From Cunninghamella blakesleeana (taxonomy: Eukaryota > Mucoromycota > Mucoromycetes > Mucorales > Cunninghamellaceae), in the NCBI GenBank assembly GCA_017871115.1, contig JAFCIZ010000003.1, forward strand, positions 435,001-499,000: DNA of 64,000 bases. Direction: 5' to 3'. Made by a program: the position numbers and the translations under genes. Positions 49,085 to 62,234 of the stretch are shown one piece after another. The notes under the pieces are model-generated. The model worked only from the letters and a program-made list of their open reading frames with translations, did no database searches and was not told the DNA's origin. Numbering within the stretch: the stretch's first letter is position 1; each line of letters begins with the position of its first letter.

Positions 49085-51280
49085 ATGCCTAAACAAAAAC
49101 TTTTACTTTTACTTATTGATGGCATTGGAGATGTTGCTGTGAGTGAGCTTGAAAATAAAACGCCTTTACAATACGCTAAAACGCCTTGGCTTGATCAAAT
49201 AGCTGGTAAATAATATTAATACTTATAAAAACTATAGAAATAATAAGAATAGTGGAGATAAAAAGATAAGCCAATGTTTTATAAATATTAAAATATTAAA
49301 TTACTAAAATGAGAGTTACGATCGATATACAAGTAATAGCACATTATATTAATACCATTATCATGTATATGTTATTTTATAGCTAATGGTATTAATGGTT
49401 TGATGGATTCAGTTGAACCTGGTCTTGCTTGTGGCTCGGATACGGCGCATATGTCTATTCTTGGGTATAATCCGCGTCAGTAAGTTAGAAAATAAAAACA
49501 ATAATAATAAGGATAGTTAGCTAAATATACATAAATATACTCACAACTTATGTGTTTATACTTTTTATTATTATTATTTCAAGGTATTATAGAGGAAGAG
49601 GGGCTTTTGAAACTATGGGTGCAGGTCTTAATATGATACCAGGTGATATTGCATTCAAGGTAAGTTATAATATGTCAAATGGATTTTTTTTATTTTTTTT
49701 ATTTATTGGTGATTTATTTACGTATATTTTAGTCAAACTTTGCTTATATGGATAGAGACACTGGTATTGTTATATCAAGAAGAGCTGATCGTCATTTTGA
49801 AGGCCTTGGTCCAACTTTATGCGATGCTATAGATGGAATGTAATAAATATAAACTGATAGTATACAAAGGTACAAAATTTATTTGTGTATACTAAAAGGA
49901 TACATATATATATACCATAATTAGAAAGTTACCATCGTTTCCAAATCATACTGTGGCTGTCAAATATGCAACTGAACACCGATGTGGTGTAAGAGTACGC
50001 GGCCCTGGTCTAACTGATACAATTACTGGAACAGATCCTTTAAAGGACGGGTTAGTAATATATATTAATAGCACGATGAAAAATGATGTTATTAAACTTA
50101 TAAAAAATATGTTTATCCATTTATTATATAGTCGATTACTGATCAAATGTCAACCAACTGAAGATAATGAACAATCCAAAATGACAAGTCAAGAAAGTAT
50201 CCTCTCTATCTCAAACTATAAATGATATAAATTAATTTGATATTGTACTAATTGTATTTTTTAACATTCTTTATTTTATTATCTTATATATGATTTAGTT
50301 AGTAAATGAATTATCGGATGCATTTTATGAAATTTTAAGTCAGCATGATATCAATAAAGATCGAATTAAAAATGGTAAAGCGCCTGCGAATTGTGTATTA
50401 TTAAGAGGCTGTGGAAGTTGTATAGACGTAAGCTTATTATTACTATTTATTATAATTATAGTTTATTATATTAAAATAAAAGAGAAGAGTAATAGTTACT
50501 TATTTATTTTAACTTGTATATTATTGTACTAATTATTATTATTACTGTTATTACTATTAGATACCAAGTATAGAGAAACTACATGGATTTAAAAGTTTTT
50601 TAATTGCACCAACATGTATCATTGCGGGCTTAGGTATGACAGCAGGAATGGATATACTTCAAGTAGAAGGTGCTACAGGGGATTATCATACAGATTTTAA
50701 TGCTAAAGGACAAGCAACAGTTGATGCACTTACAAATAAAGATTATGATTTTGGATTTTTACATATTAAAGCAGTGGATGATGCAGGGCATGATCGTAAC
50801 GTTAAATTAAAGGTAAAGCAGTTTTACATGCTATTATTTATAAAATTATAAATATATATTTAAATAAAATATTAATCGAAGCGTTTTTATAAAAAGGTTG
50901 GATTTTTAGAAAAAATAGATACAATGATGGGCAATATTATCCAGCAATTATCGGCAGCTGAAAAAGAAAAAGATCTTGAGGTAAATAAAATAGAATAAAA
51001 TAGAATACATTTACTTTATTTTATATTATTTATTTATTTATTTTTGTTACAGTTTACAATAGTTATAACTAGTGATCATTCAACACCGGTGTTGTACGGT
51101 GATCATAGCTGTGAACCGGTTCCATTTACAGTTAGTAAAGTAAAACATATTATAGAAAATGATAGAACGATAGGTGATAAAGTAATGGCGTTTGATGAAA
51201 TTAATGCTGGACAAGGTATTTTGGGTCGGTTTTGTGGTGCTCAAGTGATACCAATAGCAAAGACTTTTATGAATCAATAG
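49085..51280 (+). CDS. 2,3-BPG-independent phosphoglycerate mutase, archaeal (ApgM) type
   Basis: Interconverts 3- and 2-phosphoglycerate in glycolysis, metal-dependent, cytosolic. Ten exons join in frame. N-terminal LLLLLIDGIGD holds the metal Asp; GSDTAHMSILGYNP includes the catalytic Ser; further blocks are YYRGRGAFETMGAG, ISRRADRHFEGLGPTL, HRCGVRVRGPGLTD, TGTDPLKDG, APANCVLLRGCG, IAGLGMTAGMDILQVEGATG, HIKAVDDAGHDRN and ITSDHSTPVLYGDHS, with the metal-binding Asp/His residues. These are the signatures of the archaeal ApgM family, not of the cofactor-dependent Gpm1 used by most fungi or of bacterial/plant GpmI. Around exon 7 I chose the acceptor giving SQEINELSDAFYE because the alternative meets a stop. 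An extra glycolytic isoform is the likeliest role. Confidence 0.93.
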
Positions 51281-51561
51281 ATTTTTTATTTTTTATTTTA
51301 TAATACCTAAAATGATTACTATATATAATGAATATTAAAATAATAAAACTTAAAAAAGAAAAGGGAAAAAAAAAGGAAATTCATTTCATTATTTATATTT
51401 TATTTTATTTTATATTGATTATGTACTCTATGTGAAAGTTAAAAAGAAAAAGTAAAAATGAACATATGAAATTACAATTTTTAAAATGTAAAATAAAGAG
51501 TAAGAAAAAAAAAATGCGTAAATATGTAGTGAAAGAGAAAAAAAAATGCTTATATAAAAAA

Positions 51562-52776
51562 TTAAAATAAATAATGATCATTAGGATAAATAGGCAAATC
51601 AAGAGCAATTTCTTGAAACTCTATAGAAGAATTTAAAAGAGCATGATGGTGATGATAATGGTGGTAATTAGAATTATTATCGGTAGTATAAACATAGTTA
51701 GTAAAAGTAGGTGGAGGAGTAGCCATAGAATAATTGAATTGAGCTGTTGCTGCTGTTATTGGCATATTAAAAAAGTTGCAAGTATGATCAAAATAATAAT
51801 CATTGACATCTAATTGAGATTCATTCATATAATCATTTGTTGTATTATTATAATGGCGGTGGTGGATAAATTGTTGATGTTGATGGTAATGATCGTCTGA
51901 AAAAGTAGTAGTAGTAGTAGTAGTTGCTGTTGCTGCTGCTAACATAGAATCATTATAAACATTTGTATCATTATTGATCGGGTTAGGATTAAAAGTAGAG
52001 TAATGCTGAGTTGGAGTAGTTGAATTAGATTCATACATAGTATTATTATAAGAAAGAGGGCTGCTTGATGGCTGGTTGCAAACTTGTTGAAGAGGGCTAG
52101 GTGATCGATGAATTGGAGACGGATATTGTGAAAAAGATAAAGAAGGTGTATTCATTTTATTATATAAAATTCCATTATTATTTATTATGATATCATTTTT
52201 TTTATTTTTTCTATATTTTTCTGAAGTTGAATTATTAAAAGAATCTGGCATAAAAACTGTAGAAAGTAAATATGATGATGATGATGAAGTAGAAGGTAAA
52301 TTTAACATAGAGGCAGAAATAGGTGATGATGAAGGTGATAATAAACTTGAAGAACAAGAAGAAGAAGAAAGGGATAAAGAGGGCTGATTGATTTGATGTT
52401 GGTGTTGTTTTTGGCAATTTGATAATGCGTCTCGATTTTGATAAATAAGTTTCATAAAATTGTTACGTTCTTCAGACTTTGAAGTGAATTCATTTTGAGT
52501 TTTCCTTTTGTAAGTACGTGGTTTTCCTTTCGATTTTTTTTGAGGCATGTATTTATAATTAGGATAAAGACGGCTATGCTCTACTTTCGCTTTACGAGCT
52601 CTTTCCACGTAAGGTGCTTTTTCTTGAATTGTTGCTTCTTTCCACCATTTGGCTATAATTTTAGAGATATCTCGATGGTTTGCTCCAGGGCATTTTGTAA
52701 GGATTTCTTTTTGTTTATCATGACGATAGAGTAAAAAGCAGTTCATAGGCCGAGGAATTTTTTGCATAGTATTCAT
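51562..52776 (-). CDS. HMG-box transcription factor (MATA_HMG-like)
   Basis: Single exon, 404 residues from ATG 52776. The N-terminal HMG box (about residues 6-78) reads KIPRPMNCFLLYRHDKQKEI, GANHRDISKIIAKWWKEA, EKAPYVERARKAKVEHSRLY, PNYKYMPQ, followed by a basic KKSKGKPRTYKRKT patch. This is the MATA_HMG/Ste11/Rox1 type that bends DNA at ATTGTT-like sites. The rest is Ser/Asn/Tyr/His-rich and probably disordered, with an acidic-hydrophobic end. sexM/sexP of Mucorales are of this class, but the usual flanks (TptA, RnhA) are missing, so I do not call a mating locus. Stress, mating or nutritional regulation are all possible. Confidence 0.88.
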   Translation of the reverse strand: MNTMQKIPRPMNCFLLYRHDKQKEILTKCPGANHRDISKIIAKWWKEATIQEKAPYVERARKAKVEHSRLYPNYKYMPQKKSKGKPRTYKRKTQNEFTSKSEERNNFMKLIYQNRDALSNCQKQHQHQINQPSLSLSSSSCSSSLLSPSSSPISASMLNLPSTSSSSSYLLSTVFMPDSFNNSTSEKYRKNKKNDIIINNNGILYNKMNTPSLSFSQYPSPIHRSPSPLQQVCNQPSSSPLSYNNTMYESNSTTPTQHYSTFNPNPINNDTNVYNDSMLAAATATTTTTTTFSDDHYHQHQQFIHHRHYNNTTNDYMNESQLDVNDYYFDHTCNFFNMPITAATAQFNYSMATPPPTFTNYVYTTDNNSNYHHYHHHHALLNSSIEFQEIALDLPIYPNDHYLF

Positions 52777-53246
52777 TATTAATATATATGTATATATACA
52801 TATAGATAGATATACCTATATATATATAAATGTGTATGTATATATGTTTACAAGTGAAAATCAAATAAAATTATAAAGTAGATTGAGTTGGATTAAATTC
52901 AAAAATGAATGATAAAATAAGATAAAAAAATAAAAAATAAAATACAAAGTATCTTTTATACATATTTGATGAATCTAACTAAAAAATTGGAATACCGCTA
53001 ATCCACGTTTTTCATTGACTCTGTATTGACATATTGCATAATTTTAACATTGCCTGCCATAAAAGGATAAACACCGGATTTTTTCACTTTTTCTCTTATT
53101 CTTATTTTTCAAGTTGCATTTATATATGTAAAGTTAAGCATTATAGGGAGCTAATATATTTTTTTATTATTTTTTTGTTTTTTATTTTTTTGGTATTTTT
53201 TTATTAATACATTTTTTTTTTATAAAAAAAAAAAACAGGTAATATC
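52777..53246. other. HMG-box gene promoter and NOL8-like 3' spacer
   Basis: About 470 bp, AT-rich with T runs near 53159-53225 and an ATATAT-rich start near 52790. No gene or conserved element recognised. Confidence 0.65.
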
Positions 53247-54625
53247 CTACTTTTTCACGTTAGATTTCTTTTGTCTAGTCGAGTTTTTTAGACGTGCTTT
53301 TAATACATCAGCAATAATACTTCTATTTTTTTTCCATTCTTCTATATAGCTAATTATTTAAAATAAAAATAAAATAGGACAATTATTCAATGAATTAATA
53401 TAACTACATTTTTTAATAGATATGTCTATTTAATTTTACTTACCCATCATTTTCATTTCTTTGAAAGATCCCATTTGCATCATAAGAATAACAGCTTCTA
53501 TTGAAATAAATTGTTTTTATATAAATATATATAGATTAATATTTATTGCACGTTTTTTTTCTTTTTTCTTTTTCAATATTCTTCTCTATTTTAAATTTAT
53601 TATTACTTTTTTATTAATTGAGGATCATCATTATGTAAAAAAAACATTAATCCTAATCCAACTTGTGCCTATAGATATATAAAGTGGGAAAAAAATAAAG
53701 ATACTATTAATTAAGGGGTACTTGAAAAGATCGTCCATTTTTTATAAAAAATAAAAAAAAGAGGGGAAAGCTAATATTATTGCATTAGGTTATACTTGAA
53801 CCCCAATTCTGGTATTTTTTTTCTTTTTCTTTTACCTCAGTATGTTTTGGTATAAAACTTGTATATTCATCTTCTAACGACCCTTTAGGAGTAGTTGGTT
53901 TATCATCATCATCTTCACTATTATCTCCACCAAAAAGTTTGAACGGTTCTATTATATAAATTTAATTATATATTATAACAATAAAAGTTTAAAATATTGA
54001 TTAATGCATGTATTTATTTTTTTTGTACATTGATTTCGAGTTATTTATTTTTTTCCCTCTTTTTTTTTTAATAATAATAATAATAATAATAATATATATT
54101 AGGAAGTGGTACAAGACTATTAGATTACCTTCTTCGGCTCCAAATAATGGTTTTAAATTTACATTTACAGAGAAATGTTTGTCAGTAGATACAATTGGCA
54201 TTTCCGTTTCTGTTCTTTTCATTATTGGCATTTCTAAAAATAAAAAATAAATGGCAATTTAAAATATTGATAAAGGATTAACCAATGAATAATGGATGAA
54301 TATATTAAATAATTCATTATTATTATTATTATTATTTTCATTATATTTTAATATAATTATGCTTCCATGGTAATTGGCTATATATATTTTTATAAATATA
54401 TACAAAAATTAATTAAAAATAGTATTTCTAATTTTACCTTCATTTTCATTATCTTCACTATCACTGTATCTGTCATGATCATCGCTATCGTCATTCATGA
54501 GATCATCTTCTTGTTTATTTAGTAATTCAGTATTTTTAGGTTGTATTATATAATTGTTTGCATCTTCTGCTTCAGGATCGTACCGAGCACCAATTGACCA
54601 ATCATTTGATGGTTTACTAGATTAT

Positions 54626-54658
<33 letters not shown>

Positions 54659-56423
54659 CAAGTTCGTTAACATTTAGAATATATATATATATATATATAT
54701 ATAAAGAAATAAATTTTAAACTTACGTTTGTGTCATCACTTTAACGTCACCAAACATAGCACGTAAAACATTCATAGACTGATCTTTTTCTTCATCCAGA
54801 GATTTTGTAATGTCGTCACTGACAACTTGATTTTGTTTAGACTGAATATCATTATCATCATTATCTTCATCTTCATCCATAAAAGCTTCTGTTAATTTGA
54901 ATCGATCATCACCTTTAAATGTACTTTGTAATTCCAATCTTTTCCTTCCTTTTTCACCTTCTAAAACAGGGTTGATTTGAATATTTAAATCATCATCATC
55001 GTCTTCATCAGAATCGAACATCCATTTTGTACCATCCTTTGGCTGTTGTGATTGTTTTATTATCAAGTCATTTTCATCATCTTTATCACTATCATTATCA
55101 TTATCATCAATACCATCTCGCAATGGTACAGTTTTATTTAATTCGTCATTGTCATCACCATCGTCATCATTATCAAAGGTAACATGCTTTCCTTTTCCAA
55201 CCTGATTCAACAATTCCATTTTAGCTTTCTTTTCTTGTATTCTTCTTTCCATTGCTGCTAATCTTCTTTCTTCCCCTTTATTTTCCACTACTTTTTCTAC
55301 TGTATTAGATAATTCGGTACTTGTATTATTCGTTACATTAGTATAATTACTATTATTTTGAATATCATTGTCTTTATCCAAATGTGAAGGTTCTTTTTGA
55401 TCGAAAAAGTCATAATCAGTATCATCATCATTATCGTACTTTTTGCTGTCATTGTATTCTTCGTAAAACATTGGTAATTGTTTACTATCTTTCATTCTGA
55501 CACCAATATTGTAAAGTTTTTCCAAATTGTTTTTATAGCTCGTTGGATCAAATACAAACTATAATATAAATGTGAATATATATATGTATGTATTTTTCAA
55601 AAAAAAAAAAAAAAATGAGTGAAAAAAATAATAAAATAAATAAGCTAATGATGATGGTGGTGGTGATGCTTATTAAACAGCTGTATATATATTATCAATT
55701 TTATTATTATTATTTTATATTTACTTTCGTCCCATCAGCTTTTCTTAATCTCATTACAGCAATAGCTCTTCCATATCTTCCACGTTTCCATTTTCCGGTT
55801 GTAGTATTGACATTATTATCAGTAATCAATGACATATCTTTTGCATGAAATCCATCGCTATTATTCCATCGTTCTTCCCGTTTTCGTTTCTTTTCTGCTT
55901 TTAATAATAGTTCTTCTTTTTCTTTTTCACGCTTTTGTATATAATCAGGTTTAGAATCTTCTATTCGTATCACTTGACCTTTCCACCTTGATCCATTATA
56001 AACAGATAAACCTAAAGAAAAAAAAATGAACAATAATAATAACAAATTTATGAGTATACTTTAATATATATATATATATATATATAATTTTATATTTTGT
56101 ATTTACACGAAGTCCATTTTTTTAAAGTTGTTTGAATATTTAAATGACCAAAACCACGGCATTGTCCTTCGCCATCTTTTGCTATACTAATATTAGAAAC
56201 TGATCCAAATTTTCCAAATCGATCTGTAAGTTGATCTATAGTGACATCGGGCGGTAATCCTCCAATATATATTCTTTTATCTTTTTTTTAAAAAAAAAAA
56301 AAGATAAAAGTAATAGTAAATATAATGAAAAGTTAATAAAATAAAATTTCTCTTTATTATTATTATCTACTTATTATTCATAAATGAATATAAAATACCT
56401 ATCAAATCCGTTGTGTCTGTCAT
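53247..56423 (-). CDS. NOL8/Nop8-like nucleolar RRM protein
   Basis: Nop8/NOL8 takes part in 60S ribosomal subunit biogenesis in the nucleolus. I read about ten exons, starting with a 25-nt one (56423..56399). The N-terminal RRM has DKRIYIGGLPPDVTIDQLTD, RFGKFGSVSNISIA, GQCRGFGHLNIQ, then the NOL8 block YNGSRWKGQVIRIEDSKPDY. A long acidic middle (many Asp runs) contains KGKHVTFDND and GDDRFKLTEAFMDEDE. The C-terminal region has FKLFGGDNSEDDDD, GLGLMFFLHNDDPQLIKK, SCYSYDANGIFQRNENDG and a basic end. The order matches NOL8. The 56424-56667 spacer separates it from the CC2D1 gene on the other strand. Confidence 0.88.
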
Positions 56424-56436
56424 TATTATCGATATG

Positions 56437-56468
<32 letters not shown>

Positions 56469-56667
56469 TTTTTGAAAAGAAAGTGTGCCAAAAATTTTTT
56501 AAGCTTTTTTTTTCGGCTTTAAAATAAAATCTCAAGTCACTTGAAATTTTTAAAAGGTCGCAGCGCATTATTTTTCTCCCCTTTCCCTCTTTTTGTTTCA
56601 GCTTTTTTTCTTTATACTCACCTTTTTCTTTCTCTTTTTTTTTAAAAAAAATTAAATAAAAAACATT
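56424..56667. promoter_or_regulatory. Bidirectional promoter region, NOL8-like and CC2D1-like genes
   Basis: A 244-bp spacer between two divergent ATGs. It has an A29 run (56437-56465) at the NOL8 side and T/C-rich sequence (56575-56640) directly before the CC2D1 ATG. Confidence 0.55.
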
Positions 56668-59600
56668 ATGTTTGGAGGAAGGCCTACTCAAAAAAAAACA
56701 ACTAATCAAGCTAATATTTCTGAATTTGATATCGATAGTATTGACCATTTATTACACGATAACTTTAATGATAACGATAATATAGGTGATGAAGATTTGA
56801 ATGACCCTGACCTCTTGGTAAAATATTTAAATATGAAATAAAAGAACTTGCACATGTATAAATAAATATTATTTTTATTTTTATTGTATATATATTCATT
56901 TTATTGTTATTATTGTTTATTATTGCTACTTATTGTAGTCACAATTGAATGCCTTGGCTTCGTCGTCTTCAAAAATGGAAAGTCAAGCTAAAGCAAAAAA
57001 ACCTGCCAAGAAAGTGGTTCCACAAGTGAGCATGGATATTGATTTGGATGCTTATTCTTCTTTAGCTCAAAGTGGTGATGATATAGAAGTCGAATTGGAT
57101 GAAAAAGACTTTTCGGATCCAACTTTATTGGTAAAACTAAATATCTATATTTATATACATATGCGTTGCTCCCTCAATCATGCTATTGAAATAATAATTT
57201 TATTATTATTAATAATAATAATAATAATATATATATATATATATCTTTTTTTTTATCTTTATTTTAATAGAACGAATTATCTTCACTTTCTCAAACATCT
57301 ACGGAAACGGGTAAACCAACAATCACATCATCTACTACTGAAAAACAATCAAAACCTGATGAAAAAACAGTACAGTTAATGAATATGGGATTTAGCCAAA
57401 AGCAAGCTAAAAAGGCACTTGATATGTTTGATAATGATATTGAACGTGCAACAAATTATTTATTAGATACACCTCCTACTAACGATGATGATGGAATGGG
57501 GGAACACATTGATACTAGTACTAAAATCGCCGATCACTCAATGGGCCAAGACACAAATATATTAATTGATACAACAATGACTTACAATAATGTGGATGAT
57601 AATACTTCTGCTAGTGATAGCAAAAGATCAATAAAAAATGAAACAACGGCATTTTCTTCCCATGAGACAACAGCAACAGTACAAACATCTGATTCGAATC
57701 AAAATTTGGATAAGTATAACGAGGATGAATCAACTTCTATGGACCTTAAATCACGATCACAGCATTACCAACAATTAGCTTTAGCCGCTAAAAAGCAGGG
57801 TGATAAAAAGCTAGCTGTATCTTATTTACGTGAATCGAAAGCATTAATGCAATTATATCAACAACAGCAGTCTCTTTTAGACGACAATACACAGAAAGAA
57901 TTGAATACTAATAATGATAATGATAATAGTAATGATAATGTTTCAACAATTAATAATGAAGTTTCATCTCCTTTGATAAAAGATGAAGGTTTACAAAGTA
58001 ATAAAATGGCTACACAATTAGATTTACCACCACTAACTGCTCCTTCTCAGCAACCATCAGTAACATCAGAATTCTCACCATCTCTACAACAACAAACAGT
58101 AAATCCTTCTACGACTAGTTTAAATGACCCACCTGAAATGTCAACTCCATCTACACAAATCACAAATAAACAGCAGCAACAGGAACAGCAAGAATTACTT
58201 CAACAAATCATTCACTTACAGAAAGAGTACAAAGAAACAGCCATACATTATAAAAATATTGGAAACTTATCTATAGCTAAAGAAATGATTCAGACCTCCA
58301 AATCATTACTAAAAACAGGGATTCAAGTAAAACAAGGAGGGCTATCATCGCAAGAAATAGCTTCCATCAAGACTAAACTACCTTCTCCACCTGATAAGAC
58401 GTTAGGTGATGGTAAATTAAGAGCCGTTCAACCAGTTACTTCCTTCCAACAACCCACCATTGAACAATTGGAAACACAATTAAGTTATCAAATAGATGTG
58501 TGTCATAATTTAGAAATTCAATATCGAAATATAAATTCTGCAAAATCAGCACCTAAAGAAACTTCTATTGGCCAGTATACTGCTGCTTTATTGCCATTAA
58601 AACAAGCATTTGCTGCAGATTTAGTAACCATCAAGTCATTACATGAACAAGAAAGTAATCATAGTCTACCTTCTATTCCTTCTTTACACTATGAACAGGT
58701 CGATTATAGTTATAATCATATTTTGGATCATTTGGCATTAAATCAAATGGAATTAAAAATAATAAAAGGAACTGGGATTCAAACACTAGATATTGGTGCG
58801 GATGTAGAACCTTTTGTAACTTGGGATTTTGCTGGCTGGCCTCCTGAAAATACAGCCCAAGCCCAATTAAATAAAGGTGAAACGCCTATTGTAAAAGGAA
58901 TCAATCCAGGTAAAAATAACCAAAGGAAATTAAAAGAAATTAAATGAAATTAATTTAACTTAAAAAAAAAAAAGTCTTGGCTATCCTAAAGATTTTGTCA
59001 TCAAGCATTTTTATTTTTTTAATTAAACTTATTTTATTTTATTTTTAATTAATCATTTAGTGTTTGATTTTACTACGGTAATACCTATTGTTAGATCAAA
59101 CCGTGTATTTATTCGACATGTGCAACGTAAAAAATTAACCTTGGAAATTTATCATAATAAATATAATTATGGATTTTTAAGAAGACCAGTGTTTATTGGT
59201 AAAATCATTATTCCATTAGAAGGTTTACTAACAAAATCAAGTATAAGAGGTTGGTTTGATGTAAGTTTCATATTTATAATATTACAATTATTATTTTATA
59301 CTAAAATAAAAATAAAAAGATAAAAGCAATGGCACAATATAAACTTATTTTTTTTTTTTCATGATTTAGTTGGTAGATAATAATAGAAAAAAATTTGGTG
59401 GAAAACTAGAAATCCAACTTAATATCCGAGAGCCATTGAATGGACAAGAAATTATCAAACGCAGTGAAAGATGGTTAATTTTAGATGAATTTAGTCAACA
59501 AACTTCTCAATTATTATATTCAGCGGGACTAACTAAAGCACCTTATGTTTCACCTAATATACCACTCCCTTCTTCATCTAGTAATGATAATATAACATCT

Positions 59601-60316
59601 GTTGATACCACCAACATTACAACCCCAATACCAAAAGCGGGTACAACGGAAACGATTACAGCACCAGCAAGTATGGCATCACCCGCTCTTTCAACACCGC
59701 CTTTAAAACAAGAACCTATATCAGCATCATCTTCACCGCTTATACCTAATAAAAATCAATTACAAAAAGATAACGTTTCATCGTCACCTTCATTACCAAC
59801 TACCCCTGATTTAACTATGGGTGATTCTGAATTGGAAAATGCTGAAGATGAACTAAACAAGTAAGTTTATATAATTGTTCTATTTATATATCTATAATGA
59901 TTATTTTTAGTTTATACATTAACTATTAACATTTTTTTATTTTTTATTTTTTTAGTGTGGATACTATTGTATCGAATATGGTTTTGGAACATGAAATTGG
60001 ACTTGCCACTGCAGCACTTACAGGTGGATCATCGTCAAATGGATCAAGGTCAAAAGAAGAATGGAATGACAGAAAACAAGCATTAGACATAAAAATGAAT
60101 ATGTTGGTAATTCAAGTACAAACAGGGATGTTGGATATGGAAACTTATCTTGAACAAGTTCAGCTTCGTATGGAAAAAGATAGACAGTTAGCTTTAACTT
60201 TTAAGAAACATAACCGTTTGGATTTAGCAAAAATTGCTTTAACTAGGAAAAAAATCATGCAAGATGAATTGAATGAAGCAAGAGCTGCTATGGCTGCGCA
60301 ACAAGAAGAAGATTAA
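56668..60316 (+). CDS. CC2D1/Lgd-like ESCRT regulator with UBA domain
   Basis: CC2D1/Lgd proteins bind the ESCRT-III subunit CHMP4/Snf7 through DM14 repeats and a C2 domain, controlling endosomal sorting. Six exons (56668..56817, 56939..57130, 57271..58909, 59061..59260, 59370..59860, 59956..60316) sum to 3033 nt, 1010 residues. An acidic N-terminus is followed by a UBA-like segment KTVQLMNMGFSQKQAKKALD, DNDIERATNYLL; DM14-like helices (QHYQQLALAAKKQGDKKLAV, then EYKETAIHYKNIGNLSIAKE); a C2 part (FDFTTVIPIVRSNRVFIRHV, FIGKIIIPLEGL, GWFD) and a C-terminal helical coil (MEKDRQLALTFKKHNRLDLA). The UBA is not part of animal CC2D1. Ubiquitin binding is inferred. Confidence 0.88.
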
Positions 60317-60515
60317 TTGATTGAAATGAATGATATAATAAAACACTTTTTATTACTTTTTATTTTATTTATAAATAAATAATATATATATTTATATTTA
60401 TATTTATATTCTATAATTTGTGTATGGAAGAAGGGGGAGAAAAGATTTTTTTTTAATATATTTACAATTCTATTTTTTTTTTTTAAATATTTTAAGTGGA
60501 TATAAATATATGTAT

Positions 60516-61119
60516 CTAAACAGGTGGTGGGGTTAATTTTTGCATGGTAGAAGTTAAATGGATAAGTGAATCGTTCCATTCGTTATTTAACCAGTAAACA
60601 ACATCTTCTTGACATACATGATCAATTAGCTTTTGGTAATCTTGTAAACATTTTTCTATGGCCTCTTTTGCATCATAATAATCATCAAGATAATAATTAG
60701 ATCCTTGGCTTTTAATGGCACAATCCAACTAATAATAATAATAATAAAATGAATAAAAAATTTCAATATTGGCTTTTTTTTAAAAAAAATAATAATGATA
60801 AATAATAATAATAGCTACTTACTTCTTCATTTGCAAATCGATATTGAGATTTAAAATCAAGCAATAAATCTGTAAAAGAGATGTTACTACTATTACTTGA
60901 AGCAGATTTTACCGAAGATCTTTTTGAAAATTGAAAAGGAAAAGACCAGCGTCGATATAAAGATTTTTTGTTATTACTATGATTATCAGTTTTGTCATGA
61001 TATATATATTGAGGACTAATTTTATTTTCTTTATTGGTAGTAAAGTTGTGAGGGTGGTGAGGGCGAGGATGATGGTGAGGATTACTGCTGTTAATGACTA
61101 AGGATGTTAAAAATCGCAT
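60516..61119 (-). CDS. Small unknown helical protein
   Basis: Two exons (61119..60823 and 60728..60516), 510 nt, 169 residues. The first half is His/Asn/Ser-rich with a basic aromatic patch (SLYRRWSFPFQFSKRSS). The ordered part begins SFTDLLLDFKSQYRFANEEL and continues YYDAKEAIEKCLQDYQKLID, HVCQEDVVYWLNNEW, ending QKLTPPPV. This helical hairpin could be a small binding domain, with a loose likeness to MIT-like hairpins, but I do not recognise it. It is convergent with the CC2D1 gene, the two stops being about 200 bp apart. Confidence 0.68.
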
Positions 61120-62234
61120 AAATGAAACTATTTTTTTTTGAATGTGTGTTTTATAAAGTTTAAAAATAAAAATAAAAAAATAAAAAAATATACAAGGAAT
61201 AAGAAACAATGAATTAAAAAAAAAAAAATACTTTCTTATTTATACATTTTAATTTAAACCTATGATGATGTATTTTTTTTTTTTTTTAATTCGTAAGCTA
61301 AAAAAGGGAGGAAGAGATAAAGAGAGAGGATTAGAAAAATAATATGAGTGTGAAAAAAAAAAAAAAAAAAAAAATATAATTACTCAAAATATGAAGGAGG
61401 TAAAACATAGTGAGTGGATGATGTTGTTAGTTCTTTCAAACTAGATCATGATAAAAAAAAAAAAACTCCTTAATAGGAGGGCCTTATATATATAAAAATA
61501 GGAATTCACCAATTAACCAAGTAACCAAATCTACTTGATAATTAAAATATCAACCAACTTTTTTACCACATGGTTTTTCTTTTATCAAAAAGAGGGAAAA
61601 AAAAATCTATTTCCGCACATACCATTAATTATTTTTCGGGTCCGTTCGCCTTATTATTTTAATAAAGTACCCTTATAGAAACGACAATGAAGCTTTTTAT
61701 TCTTTTATAGTGCTCATTTGCATAATTTTTTTTTTTTTTTTGATACTATTTTTTTTCGATTAGCTCCCCGATCAGGAAAATCAATTCAAGGTCCGAAAAA
61801 AACCAAAGGATTTTTTAGGAAAAAGTAAAGAATCCAATTACAGGTTTTTTTTTTCTCCCTCTACATCTTCTTGTACGTATCATCTCCATATAATTTTTTA
61901 TTATTAAATAAATTTGGTATATTATAATATTGGAGTACATAAATTTAAATGGATGGATAAAATATAAATGGATAAAATAGATGGATGAATCAATAGATGA
62001 ATGTATTTTAATGGATGGATCAATAATTTTTTTAGCTTGGAATAAAAAAAAAAAGTTCAAGGGACAAAAGAAACGAATAAAACAAATATGACAAAAAAAA
62101 GGACATTTTAAATAGTTTATACGGAGGAATATATATATATATAGGATAGAAAAAAACCAACTAATAGTTTTTTTTATATGCAACTTTTATATTAATTTTA
62201 TTTTTAAAATATTTATATATGAATTTAGATAACC
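61120..62234. other. Intergenic region upstream of eL32
   Basis: About 1.1 kb with T/A runs, an A/G patch before the small gene (61310-61350), a CTCC/GGAG hairpin at about 61467-61480, two GGTCCG boxes (61640-61645, 61790-61795) in a slightly GC-richer stretch, and the eL32 5' region. No gene. Confidence 0.6.

Noticed and set aside
51562..52776. Mucoralean sex locus
   Set aside because: Flanking TptA and RnhA genes are not present in this window.
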